Origin: Streptomyces vilmorinianum
GTDB taxonomy: Bacteria; Actinomycetota; Actinomycetes; Streptomycetales; Streptomycetaceae
Direction: 5' to 3'
Assembly: GCF_005517195.1 (NCBI RefSeq)
Contig: NZ_CP040244.1
Coordinates: 6,032,001-6,096,000 of the forward strand
DNA length: 64,000 nt
Below the pieces are notes generated by a model, which saw only the letters and a list, made by a program, of their open reading frames with translations, was not told where the DNA came from and did no database searches. A program made the translations under genes and the position numbers. Below are positions 42,706 to 51,327 of this stretch, piece by piece (the first letter of the stretch is position 1; each line of letters begins with the position of its first letter).

Positions 42706-44592
42706 TCAGTTCCCTCCGGTCGTCGTGGGCGCGGCCGTGGTGGTGGGCCCGGTGGCGCTGGGCGCGGCGGTGGTCGTCTTGGTGACCAGGGCCGCCGCCT
42801 CCGTCTCCGGGACTCCGACTCCGACTCCGGCTCCGGCTCCGGCTCCGACGCCGCTGCGGGCGTGGGCGCGGCCACGGGCGCGGATGCGGGCGCGGATCCG
42901 GTCGCGGGCGCGCTGCCGGCCGCGGTCGTGCAGGGTCGTCCAGGCCCAGATGGCGACCGGGGCGAGGGCGATGACCAGGGCGAGGACGGCCCAGGTGCGC
43001 ATGGCGGCGTGGGTGTGGCCGAAGAAGACGGAGGCCGCCAGCGAGGCGATGAGGATCACCGCCCAGTAGAGGTGGATCCGGAAGGTGAGGAGCCGGTCGG
43101 GGCTGGCCGCACCGCCCTTGGGGGTGACGACGAACCGGCCGCGGGTGCGCAGGACGGCCGAGCCGAGCGACCTGAGGTAGATGGGCGCGGAGAGCGCGGA
43201 CATCCCCATGCCGGCCAGGCCTCCGGAGCCCTCGGGTTCGTGGGGCGAGACGTTGTGCCGGCGGTTCCACAGGTACAGGCCGATCTGGAGGGCCACGGCG
43301 TCGCTGTAGATCATCAGCCAGACCGAGGACGCGACCTGGGTCCCTGACGCCCCGAGCCAGAGGAACAGGACGCAGCTGAGGATGCCGAGGAACCAGTTGA
43401 CCGCCGTCATCGGGTAGTAGACGAGCATCAGCGTGTAGTTGAGGAAGCGGCCCGGCGGGACCCGGAAGGGCGTCTTCCAGTACTGCTTGATCAGCGTCTC
43501 GTACGTGCCCCGGGACCAGCGCAGCTGCTGGGTGAAGAAGTCGGTCCAGGAGGCCGGGCCCTCGCCGACGGCGAGCACGTCGGGGGTGTAGACGGAGCGC
43601 CAGAAGTGGCCGGTGCGGGGGTTCTTCCTGCGGTGGAGCTCGAAGCCGGTGGCCATGTCCTCGGTGATCGAGTCGTAGAGGCCGCCGACCTGCTTGACGG
43701 CACGGACGCGTACGACGTTGTTGGTGCCGACGAACATGGGCGCGTGGTAGCGGTTGCCGGCCCGCTGGATCAGCGCGTGGAAGAGGAACTGCTGGGACTC
43801 GGCGGCCTTGGTGACGGGCGAGGTGTAGTTGCCGTACACCTGCGGTCCGACGACGAAGGCGACGTCCGGGTCGCGGAAGAAGCCGAGCATCCGCTCCAGG
43901 AAGTTGGGGAGCGGTATGTGATCGGTGTCGACGGAGGCGAAGAAGTCGTACGCGTCTCCGTGCATCGCGAGCCAGGCGTTGTAGTTGCCGTGCTTGGTGC
44001 GGGCCTTGTGGACGCCCTTCTTCCGGTTCCACTCGGGGACGCCGGCCCGGGTGAAGTGCTTGACGCCGAGTTCGGCGCAGAGGGCCTTGGCGTGGTCGTC
44101 GTCACCCTCGTCGAGGAGCCAGACGTCGAGCGGCCCGCAGTGCCGGAGCCGTACCGCCCCTTCGAGGGTGGCGCGGACCATGGTGAGCGGTTCCTTGCCC
44201 GGGACGTACGTGGTGAGGAAGGCGACGCGGGTGCCCTTCTCGGGGTACACGGGTATGGGGTCGCGGGCGACCAGGGTGGCGTGGGCGATCGACGTGACGT
44301 TCACCAGCATGAAGAAGCAGATGAGGCCGATCGACACGAGCATCACGGTGTCGAATCTGACGAGCCATCGGTCGTCGCCCTCGCGGACGGTCCAGTGGCT
44401 GGGCCAGACGAGATAGACGAGCAGCAGCGCGGAGAGCACGGGCGCGAGGCCCATGAGGACGACGGCCCGTATTCGGTGCGGCTCCTTCGACAGCAGACTT
44501 CTGTACCGCACCGTGTAGGGCGCCGTGTCCGGCTCCGTGAGGGGACCGGCGAGTCGGCTGTAGGTGTCGTAGTCGTAGCCTCTCGGCCGCAC
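42706..44592 (-). CDS. cslA: Cellulose-synthase-like glycosyltransferase CslA
   Basis: A 628-residue inner-membrane GT2 processive beta-glycan synthase. Two N-terminal helices precede the catalytic loop with LLDEGDD, the metal-binding DxD (SVDTDH), the TED acceptor motif (SITEDMATG) and QxxRW (QQLRWSRG). Further helices and a Thr/Ala-rich C-terminal tail follow. I chose GTG 44592 for the GGAGG 4 nt upstream; a longer start at 44631 (641 residues) is possible. CslA makes a beta-glucan at hyphal tips with GlxA. Confidence 0.93.
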   Translation of the reverse strand: MRPRGYDYDTYSRLAGPLTEPDTAPYTVRYRSLLSKEPHRIRAVVLMGLAPVLSALLLVYLVWPSHWTVREGDDRWLVRFDTVMLVSIGLICFFMLVNVTSIAHATLVARDPIPVYPEKGTRVAFLTTYVPGKEPLTMVRATLEGAVRLRHCGPLDVWLLDEGDDDHAKALCAELGVKHFTRAGVPEWNRKKGVHKARTKHGNYNAWLAMHGDAYDFFASVDTDHIPLPNFLERMLGFFRDPDVAFVVGPQVYGNYTSPVTKAAESQQFLFHALIQRAGNRYHAPMFVGTNNVVRVRAVKQVGGLYDSITEDMATGFELHRRKNPRTGHFWRSVYTPDVLAVGEGPASWTDFFTQQLRWSRGTYETLIKQYWKTPFRVPPGRFLNYTLMLVYYPMTAVNWFLGILSCVLFLWLGASGTQVASSVWLMIYSDAVALQIGLYLWNRRHNVSPHEPEGSGGLAGMGMSALSAPIYLRSLGSAVLRTRGRFVVTPKGGAASPDRLLTFRIHLYWAVILIASLAASVFFGHTHAAMRTWAVLALVIALAPVAIWAWTTLHDRGRQRARDRIRARIRARGRAHARSGVGAGAGAGVGVGVPETEAAALVTKTTTAAPSATGPTTTAAPTTTGGN

Positions 44593-44742
44593 GGTGCCTC
44601 CAGCTGTCGTCGAACGGGTCGATATCCACACGAAAGTGGAGATCCCGGGGCGTGTCGACTGGATTCGGCCGAGCGGGCGGTTTTTCGGCGTACGCCCGAT
44701 GCGGTGACGGAGTGGGCCATTCGGGGGGCGGGGCGGGCGGGT

Positions 44743-44785
44743 ACGACGAAGCCCCGGGGCCGTTCGGGCCGCGGGGCTTCGTCGT
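44743..44785. terminator. Long hairpin upstream of cslA
   Basis: Arms 44743-44761 and 44767-44785 pair over 19 bp with one mismatch. It separates cslA from the upstream thiamine-binding-type gene on the same strand. Confidence 0.75.
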
Positions 44786-44798
44786 GCGTACGCGCATA

Positions 44799-44833
44799 CG
44801 TCGGGCGCCAGGCGTCAGGCGTCGGGCGCCAGG
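44799..44833. repeat. Short imperfect direct repeat
   Basis: Two copies of CGTCGGGCGCCAGG (near 44799 and 44819), linked by GCGTCAGG units, lie just beyond the stop of the thiamine-binding-type gene. They resemble slippage-derived repeats. Confidence 0.55.
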
Positions 44834-44850
44834 GCGCCGAGCGTCAGGCG

Positions 44851-45144
44851 TCAGGCGGAGAGGTGGCGCTCCACGGTCTCGACCTTCGAGGTCAGTCCGT
44901 CGGTCACACCGGGCCGGACGTCGGCCTTGAGGACGAGCGAGACGCGCGGAGCGCGCGCCTCGACGGCGGCGACGGCGCGCTTGACCACATCCATCACCTC
45001 GTCCCACTCCCCCTCGACGGACGTGAACATCGCGTCCGTACGGTTCGGCAGCCCCGACTCCCGTACGACCCGGACGGCGTCGGCGACGTACTCGCCGACG
45101 TCCTCACCGACGCCGAGCGGGGTCACCGAGAAGGCGACGATCAC
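44851..45144 (-). CDS. MTH1187-family thiamine-binding protein
   Basis: A 97-residue small alpha/beta protein matching the MTH1187/YqgV family, some members of which bind thiamine or related pyrimidines (VIVAFSVTPLGVGEDVGEYV, FTSVEGEWDEVMDVV). The GTG at 45144 overlaps the stop of the DUF3817 gene (GTGA), so it is translationally coupled to it. Its cellular role is not established. Confidence 0.85.
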   Translation of the reverse strand: MIVAFSVTPLGVGEDVGEYVADAVRVVRESGLPNRTDAMFTSVEGEWDEVMDVVKRAVAAVEARAPRVSLVLKADVRPGVTDGLTSKVETVERHLSA

Positions 45145-45488
45145 GCGCTCACCGTGCCCTCGCGGCGGGCGGCGATGGCCGCGTCGACAGCGTTCTCGGC
45201 CTCGCGCTTGAGCTTGCGCTCGGCGAAGAAGCCGCCGAGGGGCAGCACGGAGAGCACGAAGTAGAGGGCGGCGGTCTTGAACTGCCACTTCGTGCGGTTC
45301 CAGGCGTCGAGCCAGAAGAGCACGTAGAGGATGAAGAGGATGCCGTGGATCGCCCCCATCACGGGCACGGCGTTGAAGTCGGTCGTGCGCTTGAGCACCG
45401 AGCAGACGAGGAGCAGCAGGAAGGAGACGGCCTCCGGCGCCGAGACGAGCCGGAGCCGGTGAAGGGAGGAGGCGGTCTTGATGTCCAC
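45141..45488 (-). CDS. DUF3817 integral membrane protein (second copy)
   Basis: A 115-residue membrane protein with three helices and the DUF3817 signatures HGILFILYVLFW and PLGGFFAERKL. It is paralogous to 35919-36251. GTG 45488 has AAGGTGA 4 nt upstream. The stop overlaps the thiamine-binding-type gene. It is divergent from the AIM24 operon. The function is unknown. Confidence 0.85.
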   Translation of the reverse strand: MDIKTASSLHRLRLVSAPEAVSFLLLLVCSVLKRTTDFNAVPVMGAIHGILFILYVLFWLDAWNRTKWQFKTAALYFVLSVLPLGGFFAERKLKREAENAVDAAIAARREGTVSA

Positions 45489-45522
45489 GGGGTCACCTTT
45501 TGGATCTGGGGGCCGGCTGGAT

Positions 45523-45542
45523 CTTGTGAATACATGCACAAG
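45523..45542. promoter_or_regulatory. Inverted repeat between DUF3817 and AIM24 genes
   Basis: CTTGTG-N8-CACAAG, perfect 6-bp arms, 35 nt upstream of the DUF3817 start and 65 nt upstream of the AIM24 start; a possible shared operator. Confidence 0.4.
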
Positions 45543-45594
45543 CGTCGGTCCATTGTGGCAGCCGACTTTGCTGTCTCTTTGTCCGGGGGCCCCG

Positions 45595-45600
45595 TAACCT
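45595..45600 (+). promoter_or_regulatory. -10 box of the AIM24 operon
   Basis: TAACCT ends exactly 6 nt before GTG 45607, and no ribosome site is visible, which predicts a leaderless transcript. The -35 is not clear. Confidence 0.4.
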
Positions 45601-45606
45601 CGCTCC

Positions 45607-46245
45607 GTGGCAACGTTCCGACTCCAAGGCAGCAAAGTGCTCGCCGTCTCCATGACAGGCGACGCCGTCAAAGCGAAGAACGGCTCGATGGTCGCGTACG
45701 ACGGCCAGATGGCGTTCAAGAAGATGTCCGGCGGCGGTGAGGGCCTGCGCGGCATGGTCACCCGCCGGCTCACCGGCGAGCAGATGGAGGTGATGGAGGT
45801 GAAGGGCCAGGGGACCTGCTGGTTCGCCGACCGCGCCTCCGAGATCAACCTCGTCTCCCTGCACGGCGACAAGCTCTACGTCGAGGCGAGCAATCTGCTC
45901 TGCACCGACGCGGGGCTGCGCACCGGCACGAGTTTCACCGGGCTGCGCGGCGGAGCGACCGGCAACGGCCTCTTCACGACGACCGTGGAGGGCACCGGGC
46001 AGGCGGCGATCATGTCCGACGGCCCGGCGGTGGTGCTGCGCGTGACGCCGCAGTACCCGCTCTCCGTCGACCCCGGCGCGTACATCGCCCACCAGGGCAA
46101 CCTCCAGCAGAGCTTCCAGTCCGGTGTGACCTTCCGCACCTTCATGGGCGAGGGCGGCGGCGAGGCGTTCCAGATCCGCTTCGAGGGCGACGGACTCGTG
46201 TACGTCCAGCCGAGCGAGCGCAACACGATCGGGGGTGACGTCTGA
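45607..46245 (+). CDS. AIM24-family protein (first of three)
   Basis: A 212-residue beta-rich protein of the AIM24/TerD-neighbour type, lacking signal peptide or membrane segments (VLAVSMTGDAVKAKNGSMVAYDGQ, GEGGGEAFQIRFEGDGLVYVQPSE). The biochemical role is unknown; bacterial relatives are often encoded beside stress genes. The stop overlaps the next start (TGATG). Confidence 0.85.
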   Translation: MATFRLQGSKVLAVSMTGDAVKAKNGSMVAYDGQMAFKKMSGGGEGLRGMVTRRLTGEQMEVMEVKGQGTCWFADRASEINLVSLHGDKLYVEASNLLCTDAGLRTGTSFTGLRGGATGNGLFTTTVEGTGQAAIMSDGPAVVLRVTPQYPLSVDPGAYIAHQGNLQQSFQSGVTFRTFMGEGGGEAFQIRFEGDGLVYVQPSERNTIGGDV

Positions 46246-46895
46246 TGCCGTTCCGTGAGATCAACTCGAAGATGGTCGAGGCGACCGTCGTGCCCGGGCA
46301 GCGCATGTTCAGCCAGCGCGGCGCGATGCTCGCGTACCGCGGCGACGTCACTTTCACGCCGAACATGGCCGGCGGCCAGGGCGGCGTGATGTCGATGATC
46401 GGCCGCCGCGTGGCGGGCGAGGCGACGCCGCTGATGACGGTCGAGGGCAACGGCACGGTGATGTTCGGGCACGGCGGTCACCACATCCAGGTGATCCAGC
46501 TGACCGGCGACACCCTGTACGTCGAGGCCGACCGCCTGCTCGCCTTCGACGGCACGCTGGAGCAGGGCACGATGTTCATGGGCTCCCAGGGCGGCGTCAT
46601 GGGCATGGTGCGCGGCCAGGTGACGGGCCAGGGCCTGTTCACGACGACGCTGAAGGGCCATGGCGCGGTCGCGGTCATGGCGCACGGCGGGGTGATCGAG
46701 CTGCCGATCACCCCGGGGCGCGCGGTCCATGTGGACCCGCAGGCGTACGTCGCCCATCACGGTGACGTACGGAACAAGCTCTCCACCGCGCTCGGATGGC
46801 GCGACATGGTGGGGCGCGGCTCGGGCGAGGCGTTCCAGCTGGAGCTGAGCGGCAGTGGTGCGGTGTACGTGCAGGCCTCGGAGGAGAAGCTTTGA
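46245..46895 (+). CDS. AIM24-family protein (second of three)
   Basis: A 216-residue paralogue of the preceding gene with the same plan (VVPGQRMFSQRGAMLAYRGDVTF ... GSGEAFQLELSGSGAVYVQASE). Gly/Met-rich loops are prominent. It overlaps the upstream stop by one base and the downstream TTG start, so all three genes form one coupled operon. Confidence 0.85.
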   Translation: MPFREINSKMVEATVVPGQRMFSQRGAMLAYRGDVTFTPNMAGGQGGVMSMIGRRVAGEATPLMTVEGNGTVMFGHGGHHIQVIQLTGDTLYVEADRLLAFDGTLEQGTMFMGSQGGVMGMVRGQVTGQGLFTTTLKGHGAVAVMAHGGVIELPITPGRAVHVDPQAYVAHHGDVRNKLSTALGWRDMVGRGSGEAFQLELSGSGAVYVQASEEKL

Positions 46896-47677
46896 GCACG
46901 CCGGTGATCTTCGACCCGATGACCCTTCCGTCCGACGACAACGTCAATCCGTACACCTTCTGCGTGGAGCTCAAGGGCTCCCAGTGGTTCCTGCAGAAGG
47001 GCAAGATGATCGCCTACTACGGGCGGATCGACTTCAACGGCATCGGCCACGGGCGCCTCGACCGGCTGGTCCGTACGTCGTTCCACTCGCCGCTGCACGC
47101 GAGCGACTGGGTGGTGGCGGAGGGCAGCGGCAAGATGCTGCTCGCCGACCGGGCCTTCGACGTCAACTCGTACGACCTGGACGAGGGCAACCTGACGATC
47201 CGTTCGGGCAATCTACTGGCCTACCAGCCGACGCTGGCGCTGAAGCAGTCGATCGTGCCGGGGTTCGTGACGCTGATCGGCACGGGCAAGTTCGTGGCCG
47301 CGTCGAACGGTCCGGTGGTCTTCATGGAGCCGCCGATGCGGGTCGACCCGCAGGCGCTGGTGGGCTGGGCGGACTGCCCGTCGCCGTGCCACCACTACGA
47401 CCACGGCTACATGACGGGCGTGATGGGCGGCGTACGGGCGCTGACGGGCATCGGCGGGACCTCGGGCGAGGAGCACCAGTTCGAGTTCGTCGGCGCGGGT
47501 ACGGTACTGCTCCAGTCGACGGAGATGCTGATGCCCGAGCGGGCGACCGGTCAGCCTCCGGCGCAGGCAGGGGTTCCCGGCGGTCACGGAGCGCATGGTT
47601 CCGGCCAGGCGATGCCCGGATCGGTACCGCGCCTTCCCGGACAGCTGGGGGACCTCCAGCGGCGCTTCGGCCTGTAG
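46892..47677 (+). CDS. AIM24-family protein (third of three)
   Basis: A 261-residue more divergent paralogue with a Pro/Gly/His-rich C-terminal extension of about 50 residues. It starts at TTG 46892, which overlaps the upstream TGA (TTGA), with GGAGGAG 4 nt before it. The middle contains a Cys/His-rich patch (DCPSPCHHYDHGY) that might bind metal. The function is unknown. Confidence 0.82.
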   Translation: MSTPVIFDPMTLPSDDNVNPYTFCVELKGSQWFLQKGKMIAYYGRIDFNGIGHGRLDRLVRTSFHSPLHASDWVVAEGSGKMLLADRAFDVNSYDLDEGNLTIRSGNLLAYQPTLALKQSIVPGFVTLIGTGKFVAASNGPVVFMEPPMRVDPQALVGWADCPSPCHHYDHGYMTGVMGGVRALTGIGGTSGEEHQFEFVGAGTVLLQSTEMLMPERATGQPPAQAGVPGGHGAHGSGQAMPGSVPRLPGQLGDLQRRFGL

Positions 47678-47790
47678 CCGGTAGTCTGCGGAGTGTGACG
47701 CCCTCGAACGTCTGCACCCGTACGCAGGGGCCCCGGGTGCGGTGCGCGGCGTCACACCTCCCTAGTTCGTCCAGTATTCAACTTCTTAGG

Positions 47791-47796
47791 TAGAAT
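47791..47796 (+). promoter_or_regulatory. -10 box of the marR gene
   Basis: TAGAAT is followed by 6 nt and then ATG 47803, so the start codon coincides with the predicted transcription start. No ribosome site is present. The small repeat TTCT-N5-AGAA overlaps the box. Confidence 0.55.
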
Positions 47797-47802
47797 CCAT
47801 AT

Positions 47803-48279
47803 ATGGAGACCGAGACGGCCACCCCCTGGCTCACCGACGCCGAGCAGTGCGCATGGCGCACGTATCTGGACGTCAACAGGATGCTGACGTACCAGTTGGA
47901 GAAGGACCTCCAGCCCTTCGGCCTGACCATCAACGACTACGAGATCCTGGTGAACCTCTCCGAGTCGGCGGAACGGCGCCTGCGCATGAGCGACCTCGCG
48001 ATGGCGACGCTGCAGTCCAAGAGCCGGCTCTCGCACCAGATCACGCGCATGGAGAACGCGGGGCTCGTGCGCCGCGAGAACTGCGAGTCGGACCGGCGGG
48101 GTCTGTACGCGGTCCTGACGGACCACGGCATGGAGACGATGCGCAAGGTGGCGCCCCATCACGTGGAGTCGGTCCGCAGGCACTTCATCGACCAGCTGAG
48201 CTCCGAGGCCCTGGGCGACCTCCACGAGTCCCTGAAGCCCGTGGCGGAACAGCTGCGGGGCCGGCGCGGCAAGCCGTAG
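47803..48279 (+). CDS. MarR-family transcriptional regulator
   Basis: A 158-residue winged-helix regulator (LRMSDLAMATLQSKSRLSHQITRMENAGLVRRENCESDRRGLYAVLT). It contains a Cys in the wing (Cys96 region, RENCESDRRG), a position where oxidant-sensing is known in some MarR proteins. The mRNA is probably leaderless. The target is not obvious; neighbours are AIM24 genes and meaB. Confidence 0.9.
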   Translation: METETATPWLTDAEQCAWRTYLDVNRMLTYQLEKDLQPFGLTINDYEILVNLSESAERRLRMSDLAMATLQSKSRLSHQITRMENAGLVRRENCESDRRGLYAVLTDHGMETMRKVAPHHVESVRRHFIDQLSSEALGDLHESLKPVAEQLRGRRGKP

Positions 48280-48339
48280 CCGTAACCGTGTGTGGGCACG
48301 CTTCCGCTGAGCGGTGCCCACCCCTCCCGCCTTCACGCA

Positions 48340-48374
48340 CGAGGGCCCCGGTGCACACCGCACCGGGGCCCTCG
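48340..48374. terminator. Bidirectional terminator between marR and meaB
   Basis: A perfect 15-bp stem (CGAGGGCCCCGGTGC / GCACCGGGGCCCTCG) with a 5-nt loop, 15 nt beyond the meaB stop and 60 nt beyond the marR stop. Confidence 0.8.
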
Positions 48375-48389
48375 ACGCGACCCGGAGGG

Positions 48390-49346
48390 TCAGTTGCCCG
48401 TCAGGCTCGTGATCAGTTCGTCGGACGCCGCGTACGGGTCCAGTTCGCCCGCCACGATCCGCTCCGCCAGCGCGTCCAGGCGGCGGTCCCCGTGCAGGTC
48501 CCCGATCCGCTCCCGCAGCGCCGTGACCGCGATCGTCTCCACCTCGCCCGCCGCACGGCGTACGCGGCGCTCCGCCAGGACCCCGTGCTCCTCCATCCAC
48601 GCGCGGTGCTTCTCCAGCGCCTCGACCACCTCGTCGACGCCCTCGCCCCGCGCCGCGACCGTCTTGACGATCGGCGGCCGCCAGTCGCCCGGCCCGCGCG
48701 CCTCGCCGAGGCCCAGCATGTGGTTGAGCTCCCGGGCCGTCGCGTCCGCGCCGTCCCGGTCCGCCTTGTTCACCACGTACACGTCGCCGATCTCCAGGAT
48801 GCCCGCCTTCGCGGCCTGGATCCCGTCGCCCATGCCCGGCGCGAGCAGCACCACGGACGTGTCGGCCTGGGAGGCGATCTCCACCTCCGACTGCCCGACA
48901 CCCACCGTCTCGACGAGGACCACGTCGCAGCCCGCCGCGTCCAGGACGCGGATCGCCTGCGGCGCCGCCCAGGCGAGCCCGCCCAGGTGGCCGCGGGTCG
49001 CCATCGAACGGATGTAGACGCCCGGGTCCGAGGCGTGCTCCGACATCCGGACCCGGTCGCCGAGCAGCGCTCCCCCGCTGAAGGGGGACGAGGGGTCGAC
49101 GGCCAGGACGCCGACCCGCTTCCCGGCCCGCCGGTACGCCGCCACCAGCGCGGACGTCGACGTGGACTTGCCCACGCCCGGCGAGCCCGTCAGGCCCACC
49201 ACGTACGCGCCTCCGGTCAGCGGCGCCAGCGCCGCCATCACCTCACGCAGCTGCGGGGACGCCCCCTCCACGAGCGAGATCAGCCGGGCCACGGCCCGCG
49301 GCCGGCCCTCCCGTGCCTGGGCGACCAGTTCGGGGACGTCCACCAT
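48390..49346 (-). CDS. meaB: Methylmalonyl-CoA-mutase-associated GTPase MeaB
   Basis: A 318-residue G3E GTPase that protects and reloads B12-dependent acyl-CoA mutases. The P-loop GSPGVGKS is at residues 54-61. Further motifs are DPSSPFSGGALLGDRVRM, the switch ETVGVGQSE, and NKAD. ATG 49346 has GGAG 9 nt upstream; a TTG two codons earlier is too close to it. It follows atoB by 25 nt. Its partner in this window is IcmA or a methylmalonyl-CoA mutase encoded elsewhere. Confidence 0.93.
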   Translation of the reverse strand: MVDVPELVAQAREGRPRAVARLISLVEGASPQLREVMAALAPLTGGAYVVGLTGSPGVGKSTSTSALVAAYRRAGKRVGVLAVDPSSPFSGGALLGDRVRMSEHASDPGVYIRSMATRGHLGGLAWAAPQAIRVLDAAGCDVVLVETVGVGQSEVEIASQADTSVVLLAPGMGDGIQAAKAGILEIGDVYVVNKADRDGADATARELNHMLGLGEARGPGDWRPPIVKTVAARGEGVDEVVEALEKHRAWMEEHGVLAERRVRRAAGEVETIAVTALRERIGDLHGDRRLDALAERIVAGELDPYAASDELITSLTGN

Positions 49347-49371
49347 GTTCAACCGCTCCTTGCTTCCGGTG

Positions 49372-50574
49372 CTACTTGCCGGGTACGCGAACGATCAGAG
49401 CGTCACCCTGACCGCCGCCGCCGCACAGCGCCGCCGCGCCGATGCCGCCGCCGCGCCGCTTGAGCTCCAGGGCCAGGTGCAGCACCACACGGGCGCCGGA
49501 CATGCCGATGGGGTGTCCCAGGGCGATCGCGCCGCCGTTGACGTTCACCTTTTCCGGGGTAACGCCCAGGTCCTTCATTGACTGGACGGCGACCGCCGCG
49601 AAGGCCTCGTTGATCTCGATCAGGTCGAGGTCCTCGGCGCTCAGGCCCTCCTTCTTCAGGGCGTGCTGGATCGCGTTGGACGGCTGCGACTGCAGCGAGT
49701 TGTCCGGGCCGGCGACATTGCCGTGGGCGCCGATCTCGGCGATCCACTCCAGACCCAGCTCCTCCGCCTTCGCCTTGCTCATCACGACCACGGCGGCGGC
49801 GCCGTCCGAGATCTGCGAGGAGGTGCCGGCGGTGATGGTGCCGTCCTTGGCGAAGGCCGGGCGCAGCTTGCCGAGCGACTCGACGGTCGTCTCGGCGCGG
49901 ATGCCCTCGTCCTTGGAGAAGACGACCGGCTCACCCTTGCGCTGCGGGATCTCGACCGGGGTGATCTCGGCCTCGAAGATGCCGTTCTTCTGCGCGGCGG
50001 CGGCACGCTGGTGCGACTGCGCGGCGATCTCGTCCTGCTCGGGGCGCTTGATGCCCAGGCGGGTGTTGTGCTTCTCCGTGGACTCGCCCATGGCGATGCC
50101 CTCGAAGGAGTCGGTCAGACCGTCGTACGCCATGCAGTCGAGCATCTCGATCGCGCCGTACTTGAAGCCCTCGCGGGACTTCGGCAGCAGGTGCGGGGCG
50201 TTGGTCATCGACTCCTGGCCGCCGGCGACGACGATGTCGAACTCGCCCGCGCGGATCAGCTGGTCGGCGAGCGCGATGGCGTCCAGGCCGGACAGACACA
50301 CCTTGTTGATGGTGAGCGCCGGGACGTTCATGGGGATGCCGGCCTTGACCGCGGCCTGGCGGGCGGGGATCTGGCCGGCGCCCGCCTGGAGCACCTGCCC
50401 CATGATCACGTACTGCACCTGGTCGCCGCCGATGCCGGCCCGGTCGAGCGCGGCCTTGATGGCGAAGCCGCCCAGATCCGCGCCGGAGAAGGACTTGAGG
50501 GAGCCGAGGAGGCGTCCCATGGGCGTGCGGGCGCCCGCGACGATCACTGAGGTGGTACCGGTCGTTCCAGACAT
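49372..50574 (-). CDS. Acetyl-CoA acetyltransferase (thiolase)
   Basis: A 400-residue thiolase of the biosynthetic acetoacetyl-CoA type. The acyl-accepting C93 (NKVCLSGL), H354 (GHPIG) and second Cys384 (LCGGGGQGD) are all present. ATG 50574 starts the family's N-terminus, with AAGGGG upstream. It is co-transcribed with meaB and divergent from the methylmalonyl-CoA epimerase gene. It supplies or consumes acetoacetyl-CoA in butyryl-CoA metabolism. Confidence 0.93.
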   Translation of the reverse strand: MSGTTGTTSVIVAGARTPMGRLLGSLKSFSGADLGGFAIKAALDRAGIGGDQVQYVIMGQVLQAGAGQIPARQAAVKAGIPMNVPALTINKVCLSGLDAIALADQLIRAGEFDIVVAGGQESMTNAPHLLPKSREGFKYGAIEMLDCMAYDGLTDSFEGIAMGESTEKHNTRLGIKRPEQDEIAAQSHQRAAAAQKNGIFEAEITPVEIPQRKGEPVVFSKDEGIRAETTVESLGKLRPAFAKDGTITAGTSSQISDGAAAVVVMSKAKAEELGLEWIAEIGAHGNVAGPDNSLQSQPSNAIQHALKKEGLSAEDLDLIEINEAFAAVAVQSMKDLGVTPEKVNVNGGAIALGHPIGMSGARVVLHLALELKRRGGGIGAAALCGGGGQGDALIVRVPGK

Positions 50575-50711
50575 GAGGCACAGCCCCTTGGGATGAGGAG
50601 TGAACGAGGGTTTACCGCCAATGTACTGAGCGGTGCCGTACCCGGTCACCGGGCAGCCGGTGTGACGGCGCGCACGTTGCGTAACCATCCACCGGGCGCT
50701 GCACTGGAGGA

Positions 50712-51152
50712 ATGCTGACGCGAATCGACCACATCGGGATCGCCTGTTTCGACCTCGACAAGACGGTGGAGTTCTACCGTGCGACCTACGGTTTCGAGGT
50801 GTTCCACTCCGAGGTGAACGAGGAGCAGGGCGTCCGCGAGGCCATGCTCAAGATCAACGAGACCTCCGACGGCGGCGCCTCGTACCTCCAGCTCCTGGAG
50901 CCCACCCGGGAGGACTCCGCGGTGGGCAAGTGGCTGGCCAAGAACGGTGAGGGCGTCCACCACATCGCCTTCGGGACCGCGGACGTGGACGGGGACGCCG
51001 AGGCCATCCGTTCCAAGGGCGTACGGGTCCTCTACGACGCGCCCCGCGTCGGTTCCATGGGCTCCCGGATCACCTTCCTGCACCCCAAGGACTGCCACGG
51101 CGTACTGACCGAACTGGTCACGTCGGCTGATCCCTCCTCGGCGGAGCACTGA
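50712..51152 (+). CDS. mce: Methylmalonyl-CoA epimerase
   Basis: A 146-residue glyoxalase-fold enzyme that interconverts (2R)- and (2S)-methylmalonyl-CoA. Metal ligands are visible as H7, Q60, H84 and E134. A GGAGG lies only 1 nt from ATG 50712, unusually close; no other start keeps the conserved LTRIDHIGIA. It is divergent from atoB-meaB, linking propionate and butyrate CoA pools. Confidence 0.93.
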   Translation: MLTRIDHIGIACFDLDKTVEFYRATYGFEVFHSEVNEEQGVREAMLKINETSDGGASYLQLLEPTREDSAVGKWLAKNGEGVHHIAFGTADVDGDAEAIRSKGVRVLYDAPRVGSMGSRITFLHPKDCHGVLTELVTSADPSSAEH

Positions 51153-51178
51153 CCTCCGGATTCCTGGCCCGGTAGAGT
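51149..51178 (+). promoter_or_regulatory. scy promoter
   Basis: CTGACC (51149-51154), 18-bp spacer, TAGAGT (51173-51178). It starts inside the end of mce and gives a leader of about 145 nt before the scy GTG. Confidence 0.5.
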
Positions 51179-51327
51179 GGGCGGCTCCGGGCCGGGGCCG
51201 GTCGGTGCCGCATGCCATGCGGGTCGAAGTCGGGGTATCCGATCTGCCACGATTCCCCGGGGGGCCGTTCTCCTTCGGAACGGTGCTCGTTGGAGTGTTG
51301 CGACCAGGGGACGGATGGGACCGCGCA

